Origin: an uncultured Bacteroidales bacterium
GTDB taxonomy: Bacteria; Bacteroidota; Bacteroidia; Bacteroidales; Muribaculaceae
Direction: 5' to 3'
DNA: 6,245 nucleotides
NCBI GenBank assembly: GCA_900554845.1
Contig: USIY01000138.1
Coordinates: 1-6,245 of the forward strand
Shown one piece after another: positions 1-5,968 of this stretch. Each line of letters starts with the position of its first letter. The stretch's first letter is position 1. The notes beneath the pieces were generated by a model. It made no database searches. It had not been told where the DNA came from and saw only the letters and a program-made list of their open reading frames with translations. Made by a program: the position numbers and the translations under genes.

Positions 1-527
1 GGGCTGCACTGTGCCGGATCGGGACATATCCACAGTCCCTCGTAGCGCCAGTACCATTGTCCGTTGTCGTCGGCCGAGGCATACTCGGTGGACACCCCTT
101 TGGTCTGGAACACCTTCTCCATCGGATCGCCCATGTGGATTATGCCTTCCGGAGTCCGGAAACCGAGCTCGCGCGAATTCAGGGAGATCACGTCCACTTT
201 GCCGTCGCCGAAATTGTAGATGGAGAACATCGGGGTGCGGTGCAGCGTGAATGTCAGGACAGAGGCGTCGGGAGTGTCCTCTTCCTGCACGTGGTCATAG
301 AGGTTATCGATTCCTTCAGGCAGGGAGTCAATGGGCATTCCGATCTTGATCTGTCCGAGTCCTTCGGCTGTAAGAGTCGGCAGCGGAATGGCGTCGATTG
401 AATCAAGGTCGGCCACGGCCTCGCTGACTATGGCGGAATCGGAGTCCGATCCTTTGTAGGCTTTGTTGCCGGAGCACGAGGCTACCAGCGGAATTAACAG
501 GATGAGAGTGAGAATGGTCTTTTTCAT
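1..527 (-). CDS. Putative lipoprotein of unknown function (C-terminus outside window)
   Basis: The reading frame is open from the ATG at 527 to the left edge, giving 175 residues with no stop. It begins with a lipoprotein signal: MKK, a hydrophobic stretch of residues 5-16, then the lipobox V-A-S-C with Cys18 as the lipidated residue. The residues after Cys18 (SGNKAYK) are not acidic, so the usual Bacteroidetes surface-export signature is not evident and a periplasm-facing position is more likely. After an acidic linker (residues 27-45) the protein has two similar short segments, around residues 57-72 (GQIKIGMP...) and 127-143 (EGIIHMGDP...). Each has the hydrophobic-x-x-Gly-x-Pro pattern seen in small lipoproteins with BamE/SmpA-like or related folds, but this resemblance is weak and I do not recognise the family. 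The start is preceded by A8 on the coding strand and by no Shine-Dalgarno sequence, as is usual in this phylum. It lies 59 bases after the antiporter stop on the same strand and may be the third gene of that operon. Confidence 0.82.
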   Translation of the reverse strand, partial: MKKTILTLILLIPLVASCSGNKAYKGSDSDSAIVSEAVADLDSIDAIPLPTLTAEGLGQIKIGMPIDSLPEGIDNLYDHVQEEDTPDASVLTFTLHRTPMFSIYNFGDGKVDVISLNSRELGFRTPEGIIHMGDPMEKVFQTKGVSTEYASADDNGQWYWRYEGLWICPDPAQCS

Positions 528-543
528 ATCGGTTGTTTTTTTT

Positions 544-579
544 AGCTTAGATAGCTATTATAGCTAAGATAGCTAAGAT
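544..579. repeat. Four tandem copies of a 9-bp unit (AGCTAAGAT-like)
   Basis: The four units are AGCTTAGAT (544-552), AGCTATTAT (553-561), AGCTAAGAT (562-570) and AGCTAAGAT (571-579). The last two are identical; the first differs from them at one position and the second at two. The array fills most of the gap between the antiporter stop (587) and the lipoprotein start (527). Read on the - strand, the sense strand of both genes, each unit junction gives TATCTTAG or a relative, which matches five of the six fixed positions of the Bacteroidetes -7 box TAnnTTTG. No well-placed TTG partner is visible. Because AGCT is self-complementary, the array can also fold into an imperfect hairpin. Confidence 0.85.
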
Positions 580-586
580 ATCATGA

Positions 587-2935
587 TTATTTCCTTGCTT
601 GCGAGGAGGATTTCATGTTCTCCACGTATCTCGGGTCGCCCACCACCCAGAGGATGTCGCCGGCCTGGAGCACTGCGTCGGGGCGGGGCTGGAAGTAGGT
701 GTCGCCGCGTTTGATTTTCACCAGCATTGAATAGTAATCGTGCAGAAGGTCGGTCTTCGAGAGCGGCATCCCTATGATAGGACTGTCCGCGGCGAGCTGG
801 ATGGAGTTGAGTTCCACAGGTTGTTGCGTCACGTTGAGTTTCATGCCGGCTTTTGTGGCGTTGTCGAGGTCTTGGTTTAGGCGTCTCAGCTGTTCGTCGT
901 TGCCGATTATTCCCAAAGTGTCGCCGGGGAATATTCGTGCGTCGGGGCTCGGCAACGGCATGTAGTCGTCGCCGCGTTGGATCGAGGACACCGACACGCC
1001 GTAGTCGGAGCGCAACCCGGAGTCCCTGAGCTTATCGCCCACAAACGGACAGCTGTTGTTGATTTCGATGAACGCCTGGTGCATGTCGTCCACAAGATTG
1101 TTTCCGACGCCCATGCGCATGTTCTCGCGCATGTTCAGGTTGGATATGAATTTATTCTCGATCGTGTGATATTGCTTCACAAGCTTGGTCGAGGCGAATA
1201 TCAGGATACAGATGAAGCATGCCACCCCTACGAGCCATCCTATAAGAGAGGAGTAGGCCACGCTCATGAAGTAAACGATGAAGAAGAGCGCCACCAGATA
1301 GCGCATTATCTTCATGGCGAATAGTGGCACGTCGTAGAACGCCGCCGTCCGGTGCAGTTTCAGCTTGTCGTTGGGACTTGTGGAACTGAGGCACAGCGCC
1401 ATAAGGAACGGCAGCATTGCTATTACTGTGAGCACCGTGGCGATCAGATGTCCCCATGAGGGGAGAATCCTTTCGGCGAATGGAAACAGGAACATGCGCG
1501 CCACGAGAATCTCGGCCAGAAGGATCACGGAATAGAGCAGTATGCGCCAGATATAACGGCCGAGCACGGCTTTCCACAGCCTGCGTGTCTCGTTAGTGTC
1601 GAAAGTCTGTCCGGAGTACCTGTCGATCAGAAAGCGCATGGAGCCCGGAAGATGGTTCTCTACGAAAGTGGCGGCGCCGTCCGACATCTTTATAAAATAA
1701 GGAGTGGTGAAGATTGTCAGCACCGAAACTGCCACGATGATAGGATAGAGCGTGGCGTCGAGCACTCCCAGGCTCATGCCGAGCGATGCTATGATGAACG
1801 AGAATTCACCGATCTGCGTGAGAGTGAACCCCGATTCTATGGCCACACGCAGCGACTGTCCGGTCACCAGCATCCCCAGCGTGCCGAACACTATCATTCC
1901 CGCTATCACCACCGCGGCCAAGAGAAGGATCTGCCACCAGTATGTCACAAGGACGTGCGGATCCACCATCATGCCCACTGATATGAAGAAAACCGATCCG
2001 AAAAGATTCTTTACCGGGCCTATCACCTTGTCTATCCGTTCAGCCGCCACTGTGCCCGCCAGTATGGAGCCCATCACGAAGGCCCCGAGCTCAAGGCTGA
2101 ACCCGCATACCACGGAGAACACCGCCATCGAGAAGCACAAAGCCATCGACACTATCAGAAGCGTCTCGTCGTTGAGATATGACCGCGCCTTGACGAAGAA
2201 CGTCGGGAAGATGTAAACTCCCACCACGAACCAGATGATCAGGAAGAAGATCAGTTTGCCGATGCTCATCAGCAGCTCCATGCCCTGGATGTCGCCCATG
2301 GCCATCGACGACAGAAGCACCAGCATCAGCACCGCGAACAGGTCCTCGATGATCAGCACCGCCAATACCAGTTGGGCGAATTTACGTTGCTGAAGGCCCA
2401 GGTCCGAGAGCGCTTTCATGATTATGGTGGTCGACGACATGGATATCATGCCGCCCAGGAAGATGCGGTTGATGGAATTAAGATGCAGGATGTATCCCAC
2501 GCCGTATCCCGCGAAGGTCATGCCCACTATGATTATCAGCGCGGTTATCACCGAGGAGGAGCCCGATTTCATCAGCTTGCGGAAAGAGAATTCCAGACCG
2601 ATGCTGAACATCAGCGCCACGATGCCGAGGTCGGCCCAGAAAGTGATGTTGTCCAGGTTGGTGATCGAAGGGAGATACTCGAACTTGGGCGACGCCAGGA
2701 ATCCGGCGATTATATATCCCAGCACCACCGGCTGCTTCAGTTTCTTGAACAGCAGGGTCACCACGGCGCCCAGCAGGAGAATCCACGCCAGGTCGCCGAT
2801 GAGGCCGTTGGTATGTGATTCGTGGCTGTTCTGGGGCTCGTCGGGCACTATGGTCTGTTCGAGAGTCCGGATGTCCTGCGACACGGTGTTCTCGGGCACT
2901 CCTTCGTAAGCCGTTGCTATGGGCAATGATGTCAT
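587..2935 (-). CDS. CPA2-type cation:proton antiporter with two C-terminal RCK_C (TrkA_C) domains
   Basis: This 782-residue inner-membrane protein is expected to exchange Na+ or K+ for protons, as in the monovalent cation:proton antiporter-2 family (KefB/KefC, GerN, NapA relatives). Residues 44-415 form the Na+/H+ exchanger membrane domain. Recognisable family stretches are KQPVVLGYIIAG (67-78), ALMFSIGLEF (107-116), the likely ion-binding pair Glu197-Asp198 in LIIEDLFAV, SLELGAFVMG (280-289) and TLTQIGEFSF (371-380). Residues 460-582 add a second hydrophobic block of about four membrane segments. Two RCK_C-like regulatory domains follow, near residues 612-690 and 705-772, each with the late turn PGD or AGD followed by a hydrophobic strand and a conserved Gly. 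The Rossmann-type RCK_N domain found in KefB/KefC is absent. The ATG overlaps the stop of the upstream AI-2E gene (ATGA), which favours this start although residues 1-43 are a hydrophilic extension. The transported ion cannot be read from the sequence. Confidence 0.93.
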   Translation of the reverse strand: MTSLPIATAYEGVPENTVSQDIRTLEQTIVPDEPQNSHESHTNGLIGDLAWILLLGAVVTLLFKKLKQPVVLGYIIAGFLASPKFEYLPSITNLDNITFWADLGIVALMFSIGLEFSFRKLMKSGSSSVITALIIIVGMTFAGYGVGYILHLNSINRIFLGGMISMSSTTIIMKALSDLGLQQRKFAQLVLAVLIIEDLFAVLMLVLLSSMAMGDIQGMELLMSIGKLIFFLIIWFVVGVYIFPTFFVKARSYLNDETLLIVSMALCFSMAVFSVVCGFSLELGAFVMGSILAGTVAAERIDKVIGPVKNLFGSVFFISVGMMVDPHVLVTYWWQILLLAAVVIAGMIVFGTLGMLVTGQSLRVAIESGFTLTQIGEFSFIIASLGMSLGVLDATLYPIIVAVSVLTIFTTPYFIKMSDGAATFVENHLPGSMRFLIDRYSGQTFDTNETRRLWKAVLGRYIWRILLYSVILLAEILVARMFLFPFAERILPSWGHLIATVLTVIAMLPFLMALCLSSTSPNDKLKLHRTAAFYDVPLFAMKIMRYLVALFFIVYFMSVAYSSLIGWLVGVACFICILIFASTKLVKQYHTIENKFISNLNMRENMRMGVGNNLVDDMHQAFIEINNSCPFVGDKLRDSGLRSDYGVSVSSIQRGDDYMPLPSPDARIFPGDTLGIIGNDEQLRRLNQDLDNATKAGMKLNVTQQPVELNSIQLAADSPIIGMPLSKTDLLHDYYSMLVKIKRGDTYFQPRPDAVLQAGDILWVVGDPRYVENMKSSSQARK

Positions 2936-4038
2936 GGCTCGTACTTTTGGATGATGTAGAGATTATAATATGATAGAAGCAGAGTCGTCAGGGGAAGGGC
3001 GATTATGAGGCCCATGAAACCGAGGAGAGCGCCCCATATCGACAATGAAAGAAGGATGATCGCGGGATTGAGTCCCATGGCTTTGCCCATGATTTTAGGA
3101 GTCAGGAACAGGTCCTGGATGCATTGCACAATCACGTATACGGCCATCGATTCCCAGAATATTATCCAGAAATTTCCTCCGGTGGTCATGGTCCATATCA
3201 GGCACAATATGGCGGTGATCGGCAACGATATGAGCTGAAGGTAGGGCACAAGGTTGAGCACGCCTATGAAAAGACCGAGCACCACGCCCATGGGAAGACC
3301 GATGATAAGGAAGCCGATGGAGAAAAGGATTCCCACGAGCATTGCGATTGCGAACTGCCCACGGAAATAACGGTTCATCGTATTCTTGATGTCGCTCGCG
3401 ATGCGGTGTGCGCGCTTGCGCTGTGAGAAGGGTATGAGCTGCTGGAAGCTGAGCATCAGGCGCTCGTAGTCGAGCATAATGAATATCACGTACAGTATGA
3501 CTATCAGCCACGAGACGGCGCCGGCTATGAACGCCACGGAGCTTGTAAGGAACGACCATGACGAGGACAGAGTGGTCTTGATGATGGATTTCCACTCGTC
3601 GCGCGACAGCAGACGCGACAGTTGGTCGAAGTCGATGTTCTCCCGGAGGATGCGGTGCCACGACTCCGACAGGTAGGGAATGTTCATTTGCTTGGTGGCG
3701 AAGTTTTTGATGGTGTCCGCCATCTCCGCGCATTCCTCCACAAGATAGGGCACGAATATCATCGTCAGCCCTCCGAACACCACCGTGGCCTCAAGCAGCG
3801 TGAGAATCACCGGCAGAAAACGGCGCCGCACATGCATCCACCGCATGTTCCATTTCACCACAGGCTCGAGCATATAGCTTATCAGACAGGCCACTACGAA
3901 CGGAAGCAATACCCCTTTGAGGTAGTCCAGCAGCCAAAGGACTGCCAGCGTCACCGCCACCGTGAAGAAAATACGCACGGTCCTGTCGAAGGTGAACGGC
4001 CGGCGTTCGTAGGTGTTTTTCTCTTCCATTTCGTCCAT
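2932..4038 (-). CDS. AI-2E/PerM (UPF0118) family membrane protein
   Basis: A 368-residue integral inner-membrane protein of normal length for the AI-2E transporter family. Hydrophobic segments lie near residues 21-40, 42-58, 75-98, 164-188, 229-247, 249-280, 289-308 and 323-357. The large soluble loop typical of the family, between the third and fourth segments, spans about residues 99-160. The conserved C-terminal half is clear: GVLNLVPYL (259-267) corresponds to the family PY motif, followed by LTPKIMGKAMGLNP (312-325) and GFMGLIIALPL (340-350). Members have been linked to autoinducer-2 export (TqsA) and, in a halophile, to Na+(Li+)/H+ exchange, so the substrate is not settled by family membership. 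The gene is first in its operon and its TGA overlaps the ATG of the antiporter gene by four bases, which suggests translational coupling. The start at 4038 has a second in-frame ATG three codons later (4029); the choice hardly changes the protein. Confidence 0.93.
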   Translation of the reverse strand: MDEMEEKNTYERRPFTFDRTVRIFFTVAVTLAVLWLLDYLKGVLLPFVVACLISYMLEPVVKWNMRWMHVRRRFLPVILTLLEATVVFGGLTMIFVPYLVEECAEMADTIKNFATKQMNIPYLSESWHRILRENIDFDQLSRLLSRDEWKSIIKTTLSSSWSFLTSSVAFIAGAVSWLIVILYVIFIMLDYERLMLSFQQLIPFSQRKRAHRIASDIKNTMNRYFRGQFAIAMLVGILFSIGFLIIGLPMGVVLGLFIGVLNLVPYLQLISLPITAILCLIWTMTTGGNFWIIFWESMAVYVIVQCIQDLFLTPKIMGKAMGLNPAIILLSLSIWGALLGFMGLIIALPLTTLLLSYYNLYIIQKYEP

Positions 4039-4070
4039 CTTTGCCTATAACAACTGAATAATTAACGTTG

Positions 4071-4078
4071 TAATTTTG
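4071..4078 (+). promoter_or_regulatory. Candidate upstream -7 box for dacB
   Basis: TAATTTTG is a perfect match to the Bacteroidetes -7 consensus TAnnTTTG. It would start a transcript near 4082-4086 with a leader of about 50 bases. No TTG sits at the expected 19-21 base distance upstream; the nearest candidates are TTG at 4041-4043 (27 bases away) and CTG at 4054-4056 (14 bases away). It is therefore weaker as a whole promoter than the downstream copy. Confidence 0.35.
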
Positions 4079-4080
4079 TG

Positions 4081-4112
4081 TAAAGTTACTAATTTTTTTG
4101 ATAAAAACTCAA
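4081..4112 (-). promoter_or_regulatory. Candidate promoter of the AI-2E/antiporter operon
   Basis: On the - strand, TTG (4112-4110) is followed after 21 bases by TAACTTTA (4088-4081). This matches the Bacteroidetes -33 TTG / -7 TAnnTTTG pattern except for the last base. Transcription would start near 4073-4077, leaving a leader of about 35-40 bases before the ATG at 4038. The call rests on sequence pattern and position only. Confidence 0.5.
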
Positions 4113-4127
4113 CTGTTATTAATTTTG
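4097..4127 (+). promoter_or_regulatory. Candidate dacB promoter, nearly leaderless
   Basis: TTTG (4097-4100) is followed after 19 bases by TAATTTTG (4120-4127), a full match to the Bacteroidetes -33/-7 promoter pattern with normal spacing. The expected start of transcription, 4-8 bases beyond the box, falls at about 4131-4135, and the dacB ATG is at 4135. If this promoter is used, the mRNA would have almost no 5' leader. Confidence 0.55.
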
Positions 4128-4134
4128 CACTCAA

Positions 4135-5391
4135 ATGAAACACTCGAACCGTCATATTGGAAATATAATTGTCCTGTTGTTGCTGTTCACAGCGTCCCTG
4201 CTGCGGGCGCAGGATCCGGTAGGTGAATTTTTGAAAACCAAAGGAGTAGATGCCGGGGCCACGTCGATCTACGTGCTTGATCTGCAAAGCGGGGAAGTCC
4301 TTGGCCAGCACAATGCCTCGCGGCCTGTTGTGCCGGCGTCGGTGATGAAGTGCGTCACGACGGCGTCGTTGCTCGAGACGGTGGGGGAGAACTGGGAATA
4401 CGAGACGCACGTTTTCGGAACGGGGCCGGTGCGCGACGGCGTTCTTGAGGGGAATATTCTTGTGGAAGGCTCGGCGGATCCCTCGTTGAATTCCCGCAAC
4501 GATAAGGAGGGCGCCGATTTCATACGGGAAATAATACATGTCCTCCGCGAGGAAAACGTAGATACTGTTCGCGGCCGGATTATAGTTGACGAGTCGCGCT
4601 TTGCCGGCGCGGCGGTCAATCCGACTTGGCAGACGGGCGACCTTGCGCATGCCTACGGCACCGGGACGCATGGATTCAATTTCGAGGACAACGCTTCGGG
4701 CGGTTCGTCGGTGCGCGATCCCGCGGGAGTGTTCATGACAAAGCTGAAAGGGGCCATGGCGCGCAACAACATCGTGTTGCAGGAGTGCGACGGACTGTCG
4801 GATAAACGTCAGAAACTCCTTGTCACCCATCGGTCGGCGCCGGTTCAGGACATTATGCGCAGTTGCATGATGCGAAGCGACAATCAGTATGCCGAGGCTA
4901 TGCTCCGTACTTTTTCAAGCCGGCAGGGGCATGACGGCTCCGTGGCCCGAGGGGCTTCGTCGGAAATGGATTTCTGGAAACGGCGTCGGTTGCCCATGGA
5001 AGGAGTGAGGATCGTGGACGGATCCGGCCTGTCGCGCGACAATCGCCTCACAGCCCGGTTCCTTGCGCAGATATTGGCGAAGATGGCGTCGAATCCTTAT
5101 TACGCCAGTTTTTTCCCTTTGGCAGGCCAGGAGGGAACCCTCAGAAAGTTCGCCGTCGGTACCAGACTGGAGGGTTACGCGGCGATGAAGACAGGGTCGA
5201 TGAACGGCATTCAGTCCTACGCCGGTTATCTTTTGAATGACGATTATGAGCCCACGCACGTTATAGTAATAATGATGAACAATCTTCGTGACCGCGCCGG
5301 AGCCCGGACGGCTTTTGCCGCCATGCTTGAGAAGATGCTGTTCCCTCAGGAGACAGAGATACCAATAACTGATGAAAATGAAAATGAATAA
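4135..5391 (+). CDS. dacB: D-alanyl-D-alanine carboxypeptidase/endopeptidase (PBP4, peptidase S13), compact form
   Basis: A 418-residue periplasmic penicillin-binding protein that removes the terminal D-Ala from peptidoglycan stem peptides and may cut cross-links. A signal peptide covers residues 1-25 (hydrophobic core 9-23, probable cleavage at RA|Q). All three active-site motifs are present: SVMK with nucleophile Ser69 and Lys72, SDN at 248-250, and KTG at 352-354. Family stretches EGSADPSL (111-118), VDGSGLSRDN (294-303) and FPLAGQEGTL (327-336) also match S13 enzymes. E. coli DacB has 477 residues and about 244 residues between SxxK and SxN; here that distance is 179. Alignment by eye places the missing part just after residue 186, where a whole inserted domain of PBP4 (domain III) normally lies, while the catalytic core is intact. 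The frame is continuous, so this is a compact enzyme and not a broken gene. The start is the only nearby Met that gives a signal peptide. Its last codons overlap the next gene. Confidence 0.95.
   Translation: MKHSNRHIGNIIVLLLLFTASLLRAQDPVGEFLKTKGVDAGATSIYVLDLQSGEVLGQHNASRPVVPASVMKCVTTASLLETVGENWEYETHVFGTGPVRDGVLEGNILVEGSADPSLNSRNDKEGADFIREIIHVLREENVDTVRGRIIVDESRFAGAAVNPTWQTGDLAHAYGTGTHGFNFEDNASGGSSVRDPAGVFMTKLKGAMARNNIVLQECDGLSDKRQKLLVTHRSAPVQDIMRSCMMRSDNQYAEAMLRTFSSRQGHDGSVARGASSEMDFWKRRRLPMEGVRIVDGSGLSRDNRLTARFLAQILAKMASNPYYASFFPLAGQEGTLRKFAVGTRLEGYAAMKTGSMNGIQSYAGYLLNDDYEPTHVIVIMMNNLRDRAGARTAFAAMLEKMLFPQETEIPITDENENE
5372..5389 (+). repeat. Hexamer tandem repeat (ATGAAA, ATGAAA, ATGAAT) at the dacB stop and next start
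   Basis: Three hexamers in tandem each supply an ATG in the frame of the downstream gene (5372, 5378, 5384). In the dacB frame the same bases encode the last residues, ending DENENE just before the TAA at 5389-5391. Gain or loss of a unit would be in frame for both genes: it would lengthen or shorten the acidic DacB tail by two residues and add or remove one possible start codon for the next protein. Confidence 0.75.
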
Positions 5392-5962
5392 TCTGAAAGA
5401 TAAAGTCTACGAGCTGGAGGGACTTTTGGAGCTTCAGGCCCTTCGTCCCGACAAGAAGGATGATCTCCGTCATCTTATCGACGGCCGTATCAAGGAAATC
5501 AACGCCATATGGGCTGAATTGTCACGCCCCGGGAAAAAAGAGGACGATGTTCCGGCCGTCTCGGCGGTGGCCGAAACGGAGAACATTATGGAAATTAAGT
5601 CAGGGCCGGAGAATGTTGTTGAGACCGAGTCCGAGCCGGAGGCTTCGATCTACAGTGTTCCAGTTGACGATGTGGATGTATCCGTCACCATGGACAGTCC
5701 GCGTGTGCCGCGGCCCGAGGTCTCCGCAGTCTCCGGGGACGCTCCTCGTGCCGTGCCGGCATTGTGTCTTAACGACAGGTTTCAGTTCACGCGCGTGATA
5801 GCAGGCGGCGACCGGGCGGCTTTTGACAAAATATTGAAAAAAGTCTCCGAATTGCCTGACTATGACGCGGCGCGCGATTATGTGCTCGGCGAATGCCACG
5901 CCGACCCCGACGATCCCGAGGTCATGGACTTCCTGGAGATCCTTCAGCAATATTACGAATAA
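5372..5962 (+). CDS. Acidic protein of unknown function between dacB and rsmI
   Basis: A 196-residue protein, or 192 if the third in-frame ATG at 5384 is used; the three possible starts lie in a hexamer repeat and cannot be separated by sequence. No signal peptide or membrane segment is visible, so it should be cytoplasmic. Residues 6-50 look like a charged helical hairpin or coiled coil (leucine-rich with many Lys and Glu). Residues 52-128 are an acidic, Pro/Val/Ser-rich linker that is probably disordered. Residues 132-196 form a compact C-terminal segment (LNDRFQFTR, then FDKILKKVSELPDYDAARDYV, then DPEVMDFLEILQQYY). I associate a similar C-terminal segment with uncharacterised Bacteroidales proteins, but this is from memory and no function is known to me. 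It overlaps the end of dacB by 20 bases and ends 6 bases before rsmI, so the three genes are probably co-transcribed. Confidence 0.85.
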   Translation: MKMKMNNLKDKVYELEGLLELQALRPDKKDDLRHLIDGRIKEINAIWAELSRPGKKEDDVPAVSAVAETENIMEIKSGPENVVETESEPEASIYSVPVDDVDVSVTMDSPRVPRPEVSAVSGDAPRAVPALCLNDRFQFTRVIAGGDRAAFDKILKKVSELPDYDAARDYVLGECHADPDDPEVMDFLEILQQYYE

Positions 5963-5968
5963 TTCCGG

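Noticed and set aside
57..401. Open + strand frame opposite the lipoprotein
   Set aside because: The - strand frame has a canonical lipoprotein signal and normal composition; the + strand frame has neither.
536..579. Hairpin plus T-run as a transcription terminator
   Set aside because: On the - strand, the direction of transcription, the run after the imperfect hairpin is A8, not T8. On the + strand the T-run precedes the hairpin. The stem also has a 4-base internal mismatch and follows automatically from AGCT-containing repeats.
580..587. Palindrome ATCATGAT beside the antiporter stop
   Set aside because: An 8-base palindrome in AT-rich sequence is expected by chance, and nothing places it at a useful operator position.
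2418..2909. Open + strand frame opposite the antiporter N-terminal region
   Set aside because: It is fully contained within a well-supported antiporter gene and has no recognisable domain or start context.
3622..4050. Open + strand frame opposite the AI-2E gene
   Set aside because: The translation is His/Arg/Glu-rich and low in hydrophobic order, typical of an antisense shadow of a membrane-protein gene.
4045..4830. Long open frame of 261 codons on the - strand antisense to dacB
   Set aside because: It lies opposite a clear dacB with intact catalytic motifs, its translation is rich in Arg and His with no recognisable domain, and it is explained by the GC-rich codon bias of the real gene.
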